Part shown: in pieces, positions 16,830-25,720 of the stretch
Layout of the letters: the number at the start of each line of letters is the position of its first letter
Position numbering within the stretch: position 1 is the first letter of the stretch
Source of the DNA: Actibacterium sp. MT2.3-13A
Lineage (GTDB): Bacteria; Pseudomonadota; Alphaproteobacteria; Rhodobacterales; Rhodobacteraceae
Direction: 5' to 3'
Length of the DNA: 64,000 bases
Assembly: GCF_018139985.1 (NCBI RefSeq)
Contig: NZ_JAGSOU010000010.1
Span: 62,001 to 126,000, forward strand
Translations under genes and position numbers: made by a program
Notes under the pieces: generated by a model
Database searches by the model: none
The model's input: the letters and a program-made list of their open reading frames with translations, nothing else
Told to the model about the DNA's origin: nothing

Positions 16830-18008
16830 GCCGGCGCGGGCGCGCCGCGGCCCGGCCTCTCCCGATTTCAGCAGCGCCAGGCGGGTCAGCACCGGCCCGG
16901 CCAGTTCGAACACCACGGTGGTGGCCACGGTGACGGTGAGCAGCGGCGCCGCATATGCCGGCATTGCATGCGCGGCGACCAGCGCCATGCCCAGCGCCAC
17001 GCCCGCCTGCGGCGTCAGCGCCAGCCCTACCAGCCGCGCCTCGCGCCGCGCCATGCCGCCCAGCCGGGCCCCGATCCAGCCGCCCGCCATCCGGCCCAGC
17101 ACCCGCAGCGCCACGAAGGCCAGCGCCAGCCAGCCCGCGCCGCCCAGCCCCGACAGGTCCACCGTCGCCCCGGCCAGCACGAAGAACACGATCACGAAGG
17201 GCCAGCTGGCCTGTTCGATGGCGCGGAAGGGGCGTTCGTGGTGCCGGGCGAGGTTCACGATCACGGCGCCGGCGGTCATGCCCACCAGCAGGAGCGACAC
17301 CTCCAGCCACAGCGAGACCCCGGCGCAGAGCAGCACCAGCCCCAGCGCCTCGGCGAGCGTCGGCTCGCCGGGGCGGATGCGCCCGGTCAGATAGGCCGCG
17401 GGCAGGCCGATGGCCAGGCCCGCCAGCGCGGCCCGGCCGACCTCGGCCAGCCCCTGCGCCAGCCCGCCGGCCGCGCCGCCCGCGCTGGTGGCGACCAGCC
17501 CCAGCAGCACCGAGAACACGATCACCCCCCAGGCGTCGTCGATCGCGACCACGCCCAGCAGCGTCTTGCTCAGTGGGCCGTCGGCGCGCATCTCGGTGAT
17601 TACCTCGCGGGTGGCGGCCGGGTCGGTGGCGAGCCCCACGCCGCCCAGCAGCAGCGCCAGCGCCAGCGGCGCGCCCAGCAGCCACAGCCCGCCCGCGATC
17701 AGCGCCAGCGAGACCACCGTCACGGCGATCGACACGCTCAGGATCGCCCGCCCGCGCGCCGCCAGCGCTGCCCGGGACAGCTCTCCGCCCAGCAGGAAGG
17801 CGATCATGGTCAGGGTCAGCTGCGCGGTGATCGCCTGCCACTCCGCGGCATCGATCGGCAGCAGGTCCACCCCCGACGGCCCGATCCCCAGTCCGAACAG
17901 CACCAGCAGGGTGATATGCGGCAGCCGCGTCAGCCGCCCCAGCGCGTCCAGCCCCAGGCTGATCAGCAGCAGCAGGCCGAGGGTGATCAGCAGCAGGCTC
18001 AGGTCCAT
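16791..18008 (-). CDS. Kef/CPA2-type cation:proton antiporter
   Basis: A 405-residue integral membrane protein with about 12 hydrophobic segments and the sodium/hydrogen exchanger fold. Markers are LLVLFGLGIGPSGVDLLP at the N-terminus, LATDPAATREVI in place of the discontinuous helix, and VVAIDDAWGVIVFSVLLG, where the paired Asp residues are the likely ion/proton site. There is no TrkA-N regulatory domain, so it is a short form. It probably exchanges Na+ or K+ for protons. Its last 13 codons overlap the 3' end of irr on the opposite strand. Confidence 0.87.
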   Translation of the reverse strand: MDLSLLLITLGLLLLISLGLDALGRLTRLPHITLLVLFGLGIGPSGVDLLPIDAAEWQAITAQLTLTMIAFLLGGELSRAALAARGRAILSVSIAVTVVSLALIAGGLWLLGAPLALALLLGGVGLATDPAATREVITEMRADGPLSKTLLGVVAIDDAWGVIVFSVLLGLVATSAGGAAGGLAQGLAEVGRAALAGLAIGLPAAYLTGRIRPGEPTLAEALGLVLLCAGVSLWLEVSLLLVGMTAGAVIVNLARHHERPFRAIEQASWPFVIVFFVLAGATVDLSGLGGAGWLALAFVALRVLGRMAGGWIGARLGGMARREARLVGLALTPQAGVALGMALVAAHAMPAYAAPLLTVTVATTVVFELAGPVLTRLALLKSGEAGPRRARAGSAAAQPDHDVDL

Positions 18009-18015
18009 GCCGCGC

Positions 18016-18885
18016 TCACACCCATTGCCCCGGTTCCATCAGCCCGAGATCCAGCAATTGCCGCGAGGTCCAGTCGAACTCGACCGAATTGTGCCACCTG
18101 AAGCTGGGGATGTCGAAGGTCGAGCCGGGGTTCAGCTTCAGCGCCTTGGCGGTGCGGAACGAGCACACCGCCGCCGTCAGGTTGTGGTGCCAGGGGCAGG
18201 CGTAGGTGTTGTATTCCTCGTCGTTGAAGGTGTGGTTGGGGCGCAGCCGGAGCCCCGGCCTGGCGCGGAACAGGGAGATCCGGTCGATCTTGCGCCGGTC
18301 CTCGGGGACGTGCTCCTCAAAGCGCCAGCGCAGGCCGCCGAAGAAGTCCAGCTGCCGCTCCTTCGGGTGGTCGTGGTTGTCGGGGTCGGGCCGGGCCAGC
18401 GCGTAATAGCCCGACCTGTCCAGAAGGGCGGTTTCCAGCGACACCGCATTGGGAAAGGTGCCGAGGTCGCTGGCATAGAGGTCGATGACATAGGTCAGCA
18501 TCGCGTCGCGCCGTTCCTCGGCATGAAAGGCCAGCATCTCGCCCACGGTGCGGCTCTCGCAGAACGGGTAGAACAGGTATTCGGCGTTGTAGCAGTAATA
18601 GAGCCACTGGCCCGGCGCGGCGTCGATCACCCGGTTGACCGCCTGCACCAGCACGCCCTCGCGGTGCACGTCCATGTTCACCCGCTCCACCCGCGCGGCC
18701 AGGTCGTCGGTCAGCTCCAGCTCGGCCGGGGCGAGCAGCACCAAAGTCCTGAACCCGATATTGAGGTGATGGCGGATCGTGGTGTCGACCTCGACCAGAT
18801 CCTCGGCCATGATGACGGCGACCGGGCCGTTGGCCAGGGCCGCCTTGCCCCTGTCCAGAAATGCCTCCAGCCCTTCATAGGTCAT
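18016..18885 (-). CDS. Conserved protein, possibly glycosyltransferase-like
   Basis: A 289-residue cytosolic protein. I start it at the ATG at 18885 (MTYEGLEAFLDRG) because the longer frame would run into the miaB start. It has no signal peptide. The N-terminal half (VAVIMAEDLVEVDTTIRHHLNIGF, then LLAPAELEL) looks like a Rossmann-type GT-A start, and WLYYCYNAEYLFYPFCE is a conserved-looking aromatic block. I know similar Roseobacter proteins only as hypothetical or loosely GT2-like. It is divergent from miaB. Function not assigned. Confidence 0.6.
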   Translation of the reverse strand: MTYEGLEAFLDRGKAALANGPVAVIMAEDLVEVDTTIRHHLNIGFRTLVLLAPAELELTDDLAARVERVNMDVHREGVLVQAVNRVIDAAPGQWLYYCYNAEYLFYPFCESRTVGEMLAFHAEERRDAMLTYVIDLYASDLGTFPNAVSLETALLDRSGYYALARPDPDNHDHPKERQLDFFGGLRWRFEEHVPEDRRKIDRISLFRARPGLRLRPNHTFNDEEYNTYACPWHHNLTAAVCSFRTAKALKLNPGSTFDIPSFRWHNSVEFDWTSRQLLDLGLMEPGQWV

Positions 18886-19006
18886 GTTCTGCCCCGCCGC
18901 TCTGGCCGTTTTGCGGCAAAACTCCGCCAAATCGGGGGGCATTGCAAGCGTTGCGGGCGGGGCGCGCTTTGTGTAGAGGGGCGGCTTGAGACCGGGAAGG
19001 CATGTC

Positions 19007-20332
19007 ATGACCCAAGCGAAGAAGCTCTACATCAAGACCTATGGCTGTCAGATGAACGTCTACGACAGCGAACGCATGGCCGAGGCGCTGGGCGGGCAGG
19101 GCTATGTGGAGACCTCCTCGCCGGAGGATGCGGACATGATCCTGCTCAACACCTGCCACATCCGCGAGAAGGCCGCCGAGAAGGTGTATTCCGAACTGGG
19201 GCGGTTCAAGGGGCTGAAGGCCGCGAAACCCGAACTGAAGATCGGCGTGGCGGGCTGCGTCGCCCAGGCCGAGGGCGAAGAGATCATGCGCCGCCAGCCG
19301 ATGGTCGATCTCGTGGTCGGCCCGCAGAGCTATCACCGCCTGCCCGAGCTGGAGGCCAGGGCCGGGGCCGGGCAAAAGGCGCTCGACACCGATTTCCCCG
19401 TCGAGGACAAGTTCGACCACCTCAGCGACCGGCCCAAGGCCAAACGCGGCCCCACGGCCTTTCTCACCGTGCAGGAGGGCTGCGACAAGTTCTGCGCCTT
19501 CTGCGTGGTGCCCTACACCCGCGGCGCGGAGGTCAGCCGCCCCGCCGCGCGCGTGCTGGCGGAGGCGCGCGACCTGGTGGAGCGCGGGGTGCGCGAGATC
19601 ACGCTGCTGGGCCAGAACGTCAACGCCTATCACGGCGCGGGACCGGACGGCGACTGGGGCCTCGCCCGGCTGATCCGCGAGCTGGCGAAGATCGACGGCC
19701 TGGAACGCATCCGCTACACCACCTCGCACCCGAACGACATGGGCGACGACCTGATCGCGGCGCATGGCGAGGTGGCGGAGCTGATGCCCTATCTGCACCT
19801 GCCGGTGCAGTCGGGCAGCGACCGCATCCTCAAGCGGATGAACCGCAGCCACACCGCCGAACAATACCTGCGCCTGATCGAGCGCATCCGCGCCGCCCGC
19901 CCCGACATCCTGCTGTCCGGCGATTTCATCGTCGGCTTCCCCGAGGAAACGGAGGCGGATTTCCAGGCCACCCTCGCCCTGGTCGAGGCGGTGCGCTACG
20001 GCCAGTGCTATTCCTTCAAATACTCGCCGCGCCCCGGCACCCCCGCGGCCGAGCGCGCGCTGGTGGACGAGGCCGAGGCCTCGGAGCGGCTGCAGCGGCT
20101 GCAGGCGCTGCTGAGCCGCCAGCAGGCCGAGATCCAGGCCGCCATGGTGGGCCGCGAGGTGGGGGTGCTGTTCGAGAAGCCCGGCCGCCTCGACGGGCAG
20201 CTGGTGGGCAAGTCCGACCACCTGCACGCGGTCCATGCCCAGGCGCCCGAGGCCCTGCTGGGCCGCATCGCGCGGGTCAAGATCGTGGACAGCGCGCCGA
20301 ACTCGCTGGCCGGGGTCGTGCTGGACGCCTGA
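19007..20332 (+). CDS. miaB: tRNA-2-methylthio-N6-dimethylallyladenosine synthase
   Basis: A 441-residue methylthiotransferase. The N-terminal UPF0004 domain carries the auxiliary iron-sulfur cysteines (YGCQMN at residue 14, NTCHIRE, VAGCVAQ). The radical-SAM cluster is CDKFCAFC at residues 159-166, followed by GQNVNAYHG and, near the C-terminus, a TRAM domain. It adds a methylthio group to i6A37 of tRNAs that read UNN codons. The start at 19007 gives the standard [18 protein letters not shown]-terminus. It heads the conserved miaB-phoH-ybeY order, here interrupted by the OmpA/lipoprotein pair. Confidence 0.96.
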   Translation: MTQAKKLYIKTYGCQMNVYDSERMAEALGGQGYVETSSPEDADMILLNTCHIREKAAEKVYSELGRFKGLKAAKPELKIGVAGCVAQAEGEEIMRRQPMVDLVVGPQSYHRLPELEARAGAGQKALDTDFPVEDKFDHLSDRPKAKRGPTAFLTVQEGCDKFCAFCVVPYTRGAEVSRPAARVLAEARDLVERGVREITLLGQNVNAYHGAGPDGDWGLARLIRELAKIDGLERIRYTTSHPNDMGDDLIAAHGEVAELMPYLHLPVQSGSDRILKRMNRSHTAEQYLRLIERIRAARPDILLSGDFIVGFPEETEADFQATLALVEAVRYGQCYSFKYSPRPGTPAAERALVDEAEASERLQRLQALLSRQQAEIQAAMVGREVGVLFEKPGRLDGQLVGKSDHLHAVHAQAPEALLGRIARVKIVDSAPNSLAGVVLDA

Positions 20333-20367
20333 GGTCGCCGCAAAATTGCCGATATTGCCGGTGAAAA

Positions 20368-20393
20368 CGGGCGATTGTTCTGGCAATCGCCCG
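20368..20393. terminator. Perfect hairpin downstream of miaB
   Basis: Ten-base perfect arms CGGGCGATTG/CAATCGCCCG around a 6-base loop, 36 bases after the miaB stop. There is no immediate T-run, so it is either a weak terminator or a regulatory hairpin ahead of the OmpA-like gene. Confidence 0.5.
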
Positions 20394-20454
20394 ACAATAC
20401 CGTCGTTTCTTTGTGAATGTTGCGAAAACAGCCACAATATGTGGTAAAACTTTC

Positions 20455-20482
20455 TTCACATGAATACGAAATTTGCTACTCT
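20455..20482 (+). promoter_or_regulatory. Candidate sigma-70-like promoter for the OmpA-like gene
   Basis: TTCACA and an extended TGCTACTCT are separated by a 16-base spacer (20455-20460 and 20477-20482) in a locally AT-rich stretch about 70 bases before the gene. The match is only partial, so this is a guess from position and composition. Confidence 0.3.
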
Positions 20483-20551
20483 CCCGCGCATTATGCGGTG
20501 GGGTCTTCAGGAGCGGATGTTCCCGTCCTTCCGCTGCACAACAGGCAGAGG

Positions 20552-21109
20552 ATGGAAGCTGTGGGTAAGGGTATTTTCACGACATTTCACGTGGCGCTCG
20601 CCGCGGGGGCGCTGGCCCTGGCCGCGACCTCCGCGCAGGCCGGGCAGGCGGGCGAACGCTACGTTCCCACCATCTGGGTCGATCCCGACGGGTGCGAGCA
20701 CTGGGTGATGGATGACGGGGCGGAGGGCTTCATGTCGCCGCATGTCAACCGCCAGGGCATCCCGGTCTGCCGCCGCGGCAATGTCTGCGGGGTGATGAAC
20801 TCCGACCAGCTGTTCGCCACCGACAAGTCCTATATCAGCCCCGCCGGGCAAGAGCGCCTGCGCAAGTTCTTCAAGGAGGCCACGGCGAGCGCATTCGTGA
20901 TCGCCGGTCATACCGACAGCCGCGCCTCGGACGAATACAACATGGCCCTGTCCATGCGCCGCGCCAATGCCGTGGCCCAGGTGGCCAATGGCGTGGGCGC
21001 GAATGTCGTCGATGTGCGCGGCTACGGCGAGCGGATGCCGCGCGCCACGAACTCCACCGCCGCCGGGATGCAGCAGAACCGCCGCGTCGAGATCATTTGC
21101 ATCAAGTGA
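20552..21109 (+). CDS. OmpA-family cell-envelope protein
   Basis: A 185-residue exported protein. The signal peptide has the core ALAAGALALAATSAQA (cleavage near residue 30). A short Cys-containing motif follows (IWVDPDGCEHWVMDDGAEGF, ending in PVC), then a C-terminal OmpA peptidoglycan-binding domain with ATASAFVIAGHTDSRASDEYN and the terminal RRVEIICIK. It has no beta-barrel, so it is probably periplasmic and attached to peptidoglycan. The motif recurs in the lipoprotein encoded 14 bases downstream. Confidence 0.85.
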   Translation: MEAVGKGIFTTFHVALAAGALALAATSAQAGQAGERYVPTIWVDPDGCEHWVMDDGAEGFMSPHVNRQGIPVCRRGNVCGVMNSDQLFATDKSYISPAGQERLRKFFKEATASAFVIAGHTDSRASDEYNMALSMRRANAVAQVANGVGANVVDVRGYGERMPRATNSTAAGMQQNRRVEIICIK

Positions 21110-21122
21110 GGAGAGCAGACCG

Positions 21123-21425
21123 ATGAACATCACCAAGGGACTCGCCCTGCTCGCCGCCGCCGCGACGCTGGCCGCCTGCGACATCACCCCCGCCGACAAG
21201 TCGGTCGACCGCCACCTCGGCGGCAGCCAGGATCTGAGCCATCTCAAGGCCGGGATCTGGGTCGATCCCAACGGCTGCGACCACTGGATCATCGACGACG
21301 GGGTCGAGGGCTACCTGTCGCAGCGGCTCGACAAATACGGCAAGCCGGTCTGTTCGGGCGTGGCCGAGCCGAACACCGCCGTCGGCCCCTTCAAGGAGGG
21401 CGGCGAGATCGCCGACACGCTGTAG
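21123..21425 (+). CDS. Small lipoprotein sharing the OmpA-like protein's N-terminal motif
   Basis: A 100-residue protein with a lipobox (LLAAAATLAAC, Cys at residue 19), so probably anchored in the outer membrane. Residues 44-77 (GIWVDPNGCDHWIIDDGVEG to KPVC) are nearly the same as the motif after the signal peptide of the upstream OmpA-family protein, including both cysteines, which may form a disulfide. It has no peptidoglycan-binding domain. The two genes are probably co-transcribed and their products may work at the same site. Function unknown. Confidence 0.75.
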   Translation: MNITKGLALLAAAATLAACDITPADKSVDRHLGGSQDLSHLKAGIWVDPNGCDHWIIDDGVEGYLSQRLDKYGKPVCSGVAEPNTAVGPFKEGGEIADTL

Positions 21426-21447
21426 CCGCGCGGAACCGATGCGCCAC

Positions 21448-21480
21448 GGGCCGCCCCGGCAGAGGGGGGCGGCCCTTTTT
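21448..21480 (+). terminator. Rho-independent terminator
   Basis: A ten-base GC stem GGGCCGCCCC (21448-21457) pairs with 21466-21475 and is followed directly by TTTTT. It ends the OmpA-like/lipoprotein transcript 22 bases after the lipoprotein stop. Confidence 0.88.
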
Positions 21481-21574
21481 CTTGCCGAAAACGCCCCTCC
21501 GGGCAGCGCGCGCTTGCGGAGAGGCGCCGGGGTTGGCACCATGAGCGTGCAAGCTCTAGCCAACGGAGTCGTAT

Positions 21575-22591
21575 TTGGGCATCAGCGCTCTGACCCCCCC
21601 GACCAACGCCGGAGACGTTCACGAAACGCTTCTGGAATTCCCTGACAACCGCCTTCTCATCGACCTGTGCGGCGAATTCGACCGCAACCTCGCACAGATC
21701 GAGCACAAGCTGGACGTGCATATCCTGCGCCGGGGCAACCAGCTGGCCGTGGTGGGCGAGGGCGACGCGCGCGGCCGCGCCGTGGTCGTCCTGCAGGAGC
21801 TTTACGGCAAGCTGGAGGCGGGCCGGGGCATCGACGCCGGCGATATCGACGGCACGATTCGGCTGGGCGATTCCGGCAAGGGCACCGGCATCCGCGATGG
21901 CGACCAGATGGAGCTGTTCAAGGGCGGCCGGGTCGAGATCAACACCCGCAAGAAACTGGTTGAGCCGCGCACCGAGGCGCAGAAGACCTATGTCCAGGCG
22001 CTCTACCGCAACGAACTGGCCTTCGGTATCGGCCCCGCGGGCACCGGCAAGACCTATCTCGCGGTGGCGGTGGCGGTGAACATGTTCATCGGTGGCCATG
22101 TCGACAAGATCATCCTCTCCCGCCCCGCGGTCGAGGCCGGCGAGCGGCTGGGCTTCCTGCCCGGCGACATGAAGGAAAAGGTCGATCCCTACATGCAGCC
22201 GCTCTACGACGCGCTGCACGATTTCCTGCCGGGCAAGCAATTGGCCCGGCTGATCGAGGAAAAGCAGATCGAGATCGCGCCGCTGGCCTTCATGCGGGGG
22301 CGGACGCTGGCCAATGCCTTCGTGGTGCTGGACGAGGCGCAGAACGCCACCACCATGCAGATGAAGATGTTCCTGACCCGGCTGGGCGAGGGCTCGCGCA
22401 TGGTGATCACCGGCGACCGTTCCCAGGTGGACCTGCCGCGCGGCGTGGCCTCGGGGCTGGCCGACGCCGAGGCGCTGTTGAAGGGGATCGACAACATCGC
22501 CTTCAACTATTTCACGTCCAAGGACGTGGTGCGTCACCCGCTTGTGGCCAGGATCATCGAGGCCTATGACAAGGCCGATGCAAAGGCGTGA
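21575..22591 (+). CDS. phoH: PhoH family ATPase
   Basis: A 338-residue PhoH protein. It has an N-terminal KH-like region, then the P-loop GPAGTGKTYLA (about residues 152-162), SRPAVEAGERLGFLPGD, the Walker B VVLDEAQNATT and TGDRSQVDLPRG. It is a nucleotide-binding protein thought to act in RNA metabolism with YbeY. The start is TTG at 21575 (MGISALTPPTNAG) with GGAG upstream; no ATG is available near the family N-terminus. The following gene is ybeY, as in most alphaproteobacteria. Confidence 0.93.
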   Translation: MGISALTPPTNAGDVHETLLEFPDNRLLIDLCGEFDRNLAQIEHKLDVHILRRGNQLAVVGEGDARGRAVVVLQELYGKLEAGRGIDAGDIDGTIRLGDSGKGTGIRDGDQMELFKGGRVEINTRKKLVEPRTEAQKTYVQALYRNELAFGIGPAGTGKTYLAVAVAVNMFIGGHVDKIILSRPAVEAGERLGFLPGDMKEKVDPYMQPLYDALHDFLPGKQLARLIEEKQIEIAPLAFMRGRTLANAFVVLDEAQNATTMQMKMFLTRLGEGSRMVITGDRSQVDLPRGVASGLADAEALLKGIDNIAFNYFTSKDVVRHPLVARIIEAYDKADAKA

Positions 22592-22613
22592 ACGGCCCCC
22601 GCCGGACGCTAGG

Positions 22614-22659
22614 AATCTTCGGAAGATTTTTGGCGCAGTATTTTCGGAAAATCCTGCGC
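22614..22659. repeat. Twin TTCGGAA hairpins between phoH and ybeY
   Basis: Two adjacent hairpins share the same CTTCGGAAG/TTTCGGAAA centre. The first is AATCTTC-G-GAAGATT (22614-22628), followed by a short T run. The second is 13-base-armed with one mismatch (GCGCAG and ATTTTC, single G, then GAAAAT and CTGCGC; 22633-22659). They may attenuate or process the phoH-ybeY transcript. Confidence 0.7.
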
Positions 22660-22714
22660 GCGGCCTGCGGTCGCAGGGCGGGTCTCCGTCGCGGGCGGGA
22701 TAGGGCAGCAGGAC

Positions 22715-23212
22715 ATGCATGTTGAGACCATCATCGAAGACGACCGCTGGACCGGCGCGGCCTTGTCCGAGGCCGCGCAGTCGGCCTGCGCGGCGACCCT
22801 GTCCCATCTCGGGCTGGAGGGCGATTACGAGATCAGCCTGCTGGGCTGCGACGACGCGCGCATCGCCGTTCTGAACGCCGATTTCCGCGACAAGCCGACC
22901 CCCACCAACGTGCTGAGCTGGCCCTCGGAGGAGCGCGGCGCCGAGGGCGACGGCGACATGCCCGAGCCGCCGGGCGCAGGCCTGACCGGCATGCCCGAGG
23001 AGCTGGGCGACATCGCCGTCGCCTACGAGACCTGCGCGCGCGAGGCCGAGGAGCTGGGCAAGCCGCTGGCCGATCATGTCACGCATCTGCTGGTGCATGG
23101 CTGCCTGCACCTGTTGGGTTTTGATCACATCCGCCCGGGCGACGCTGCGCTGATGGAGCGGCTTGAGGTGGAAATACTTGCAACCCTTGGGGTCGCTGAC
23201 CCATATGAATGA
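22715..23212 (+). CDS. ybeY: Endoribonuclease YbeY
   Basis: A 165-residue single-domain metalloprotein. The zinc-binding signature is LLVHGCLHLLGFDH near residue 128-141 (three His ligands), preceded by NVLSWPSEE and LGDIAVAYETC. It takes part in 16S rRNA 3'-end maturation and ribosome quality control. It lies 123 bases after phoH, separated by twin hairpins. The corC-like gene follows with an unclear start close to the ybeY stop. Confidence 0.94.
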   Translation: MHVETIIEDDRWTGAALSEAAQSACAATLSHLGLEGDYEISLLGCDDARIAVLNADFRDKPTPTNVLSWPSEERGAEGDGDMPEPPGAGLTGMPEELGDIAVAYETCAREAEELGKPLADHVTHLLVHGCLHLLGFDHIRPGDAALMERLEVEILATLGVADPYE

Positions 23213-23249
23213 TACGGGCGCAGCCCGGTCAGTGATTTGGAAAGGAAAG

Positions 23250-24128
23250 ATGGGCGAAGACGACGGGTCTTCTATGGCGGCGCAACGCGCGCCGGACACA
23301 GAAACAGAAGAGACTCCCGGCCTCCTGGGCCGCTTGTTCGGGGCGCTGCGCGCGCCCTCGGAAAATGAAACGGCCTATTCCCCCGAGGCCGCGCCCGCCT
23401 ATGGCGCGGCCGTGTCGTTGGGCATGGGCAACCTGCGCCGGCTGCGGGTCGAGGACGTGGCCATCCCCAAGGTGGAAATCGTGGCGGTGCCCGTCGAGAT
23501 CGGTCTCGACGAGCTGGTCCAGCAATTCCGTGAATCCGGCCTGACCCGGCTGCCCGTCTATGACGGCACGCTGGATACGCCGGTGGGGCTGGTGCATCTC
23601 AAGGACGTGGCGCTGCGGCACGGGTTCAACGGCGTCTCCGCGCCCTTCGATCTGCGCGAGATGGTGCGCCCGCTGCTTTTCGTGCCGCCCTCGATGCCGA
23701 TCGGGGTGCTGCTGCAGAAGATGCAGAGCGAGCGGATGCACATGGCACTGGTGATCGACGAATATGGCGGTGTCGACGGGCTGGTCACGATCGAGGACCT
23801 GATCGAGCAGGTCGTGGGCGAGATCGAGGACGAGCACGACATCGACGAAGGCGAGATGTGGCTGCTGGAAAAGCCCGGCTGCTATCTGGTGCAGGCCCGT
23901 GCGCCGCTGGACGAGTTCGAGGCCGAGATCGGGCTCAAGCTGGTCGATGCGGAGGACGAAGAGGAAATCGACACCCTTGGCGGACTGGTCTTCATGATGA
24001 CCGGCCGCGTGCCCGCGCGCGGCGAGGTGCTGCCGCATGACAGCGGCGCGCAGTTCGAGGTGGTCGACGCCGATCCGCGTCGGATCAAGCGGCTGCGCGT
24101 GCGCCTGCCGCAGGCGGTCGAGGCCTAG
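23250..24128 (+). CDS. CorC/HlyC-type CBS-domain protein
   Basis: A 292-residue protein with paired CBS domains ([19 protein letters not shown] to LVHLKDV, then [13 protein letters not shown] to [25 protein letters not shown]) and a C-terminal CorC_HlyC/transporter-associated domain. It lacks the DUF21 membrane domain, so it is the soluble CorC form linked to Mg/Co homeostasis. I start it at the ATG at 23250 with GGAAAGGAAAG upstream; an ATG at 23205 overlapping the ybeY stop is possible. lnt follows 5 bases later. Confidence 0.88.
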   Translation: MGEDDGSSMAAQRAPDTETEETPGLLGRLFGALRAPSENETAYSPEAAPAYGAAVSLGMGNLRRLRVEDVAIPKVEIVAVPVEIGLDELVQQFRESGLTRLPVYDGTLDTPVGLVHLKDVALRHGFNGVSAPFDLREMVRPLLFVPPSMPIGVLLQKMQSERMHMALVIDEYGGVDGLVTIEDLIEQVVGEIEDEHDIDEGEMWLLEKPGCYLVQARAPLDEFEAEIGLKLVDAEDEEEIDTLGGLVFMMTGRVPARGEVLPHDSGAQFEVVDADPRRIKRLRVRLPQAVEA

Positions 24129-24133
24129 GCGCC

Positions 24134-25627
24134 TTGCCCCCGGCGCTGCTCGAACGGGCCGCGCGCCGGCCGGGGCTGCTCGCCTTCGGCGCCGGCGCGG
24201 TCGCGGCGGCGGGGCAGGCGCCGCTGGGCCTGTGGCCGCTGGCGCTGGCGGGCTTTGCCGGGCTGTTCGCTCTGGTCCTGCGCGCGCCCGGCCCGCTTCA
24301 GGGCGCGAAGCGCGCCTGGCTGTTCGGCGGCGGATATTTCGCCGCCGCGCTGTCCTGGATCGTCGAGCCGTTCCTGGTGGATGTCGCCCGGCATGGCTGG
24401 ATGGCGCCCTTCGCGCTGCTGTTCATGAGTTTCGGGTTGGCGCTGTTCTGGGCCGCCGCCGGATGGGCGGCGGCGCGGGCGGGGACGGGGGCGCGCCGGG
24501 CGTTCGCGCTGGCCGTGGCGCTGGGCCTGGCGGAACTGGCGCGCGCCCATGTTCTCACCGGATTTCCCTGGGCGCTGATCGGGCATCTTTGGATCGGCAC
24601 GCCGGTGATGCAGATGGCGGCCTTCGCCGGCGCGCATGGCCTGACGGCGCTGGCGCTGCTGGCGCTGGCGCTACCCTTCGCCTGGGGCGCGCGCGGCGCG
24701 GCGCTGGCGCTGGCGCTGGTCGGCGCGGGCTGGGGCGGGGGCGTCTGGCGCCTGGCCCGGCCGGAGCCGCAGGTCGCCGATCCGGTGCATGTGCGCCTGA
24801 TCCAGCCCAATGCCGCGCAGCGCCTGAAATGGCGCCCGGACATGGTGCCGGTGTTTTTCGAGCGTCAGCTCGACTACACCGCCGCGCCCTCCGAAACGGC
24901 GCCCGACCTGATCGTCTGGCCGGAAACCGCGGTGCCCTACTTGCTGGAACGCGCCGGCGGCGCGCTGGAGCGGATCGCCGACGCCGCGGCCGGGACGCCC
25001 GTCGTCTTCGGCGTGCAGCGCCGCGATTCGGGCGGGGTCTACAACAGCCTCGCCGTTCTGGGCGGGCAGGGGGCGTTGACCCATGTCTACGACAAGCACC
25101 ACCTCGTGCCCTTCGGTGAATACATCCCGCTGCGCGCGGTCGCCGCGCGGCTGGGTCTCAGCGGGCTGGCGGCGGAGTTCCTCTATGGCTACACCCCCGG
25201 GCCCGGGCCGCAGGTGCTGGACCTTGGCGCCGCGGGACGGGCGCTGCCGCTGATCTGCTACGAGGCGATCTTTCCGCAGGACCTGCGCGCCGCCACCCGG
25301 CCCGGCTGGATCCTGCAGATCACCAATGACGCCTGGTTCGGCGCGGTCTCCGGCCCATACCAGCATCTGGCGCAGGCGCGGCTCAGAGCGGTGGAGCAGG
25401 GCCTGCCGGTGCTGCGTTCGGCCAACACGGGCGTCACGGCGGTGATCGACGCCAGGGGCCGCGTGCTCGACAGCCTGCCGCTGAACACCGCCGGGCAGCT
25501 GACCGCGCCGCTGCCGCGCGCGCTGACCGCGACGCCCTATGCGCGCACCGGCGACTGGCCGTGGCTGGCGCTGTACCTCCTCGTGGCGGCGATCGCCCTC
25601 GTTCCCGCCCTGCGCAAAAGGCGTTGA
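24134..25627 (+). CDS. lnt: Apolipoprotein N-acyltransferase
   Basis: A 497-residue inner-membrane enzyme. The first about 220 residues hold six or so membrane segments; the rest is a nitrilase-like periplasmic domain with the Glu-Lys-Cys triad visible as VWPETAVPYL, YDKHHLVPFGEY and LICYEAIF. It transfers a fatty acyl chain from phospholipid to the N-terminal cysteine of lipoproteins. The start is TTG at 24134, five bases after corC, the only start that keeps the usual PALLERAARRPG N-terminus. Confidence 0.94.
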   Translation: MPPALLERAARRPGLLAFGAGAVAAAGQAPLGLWPLALAGFAGLFALVLRAPGPLQGAKRAWLFGGGYFAAALSWIVEPFLVDVARHGWMAPFALLFMSFGLALFWAAAGWAAARAGTGARRAFALAVALGLAELARAHVLTGFPWALIGHLWIGTPVMQMAAFAGAHGLTALALLALALPFAWGARGAALALALVGAGWGGGVWRLARPEPQVADPVHVRLIQPNAAQRLKWRPDMVPVFFERQLDYTAAPSETAPDLIVWPETAVPYLLERAGGALERIADAAAGTPVVFGVQRRDSGGVYNSLAVLGGQGALTHVYDKHHLVPFGEYIPLRAVAARLGLSGLAAEFLYGYTPGPGPQVLDLGAAGRALPLICYEAIFPQDLRAATRPGWILQITNDAWFGAVSGPYQHLAQARLRAVEQGLPVLRSANTGVTAVIDARGRVLDSLPLNTAGQLTAPLPRALTATPYARTGDWPWLALYLLVAAIALVPALRKRR

Positions 25628-25666
25628 CGCGCGCGCGCAGGCAGCGTAAGCGGGCTTTTTGCACGA

Positions 25667-25714
25667 ACCGCCACAACGGCTTCCTGGCGTGGCGGGGATC
25701 ATCATAATGGAGCA
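25667..25714 (+). promoter_or_regulatory. SAM/SAH riboswitch upstream of metK
   Basis: The 90-base gap before metK contains CCACAACGGCTTCCTGGCG, then TGGCG closing the stem against CGCCA, and ATCATAATGGAGCA running into the metK Shine-Dalgarno. This arrangement (CACAACGGCUUCCUG, CGUGG, AUCAU...GGAGCA) matches the SAM/SAH aptamer described upstream of metK in Rhodobacterales. There the 3' strand forms a pseudoknot that hides the GGAG when ligand is bound. Feedback repression of metK translation is therefore likely. The motif is recognised by eye, not by covariance search. Confidence 0.88.
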
Positions 25715-25720
25715 CTTCCC

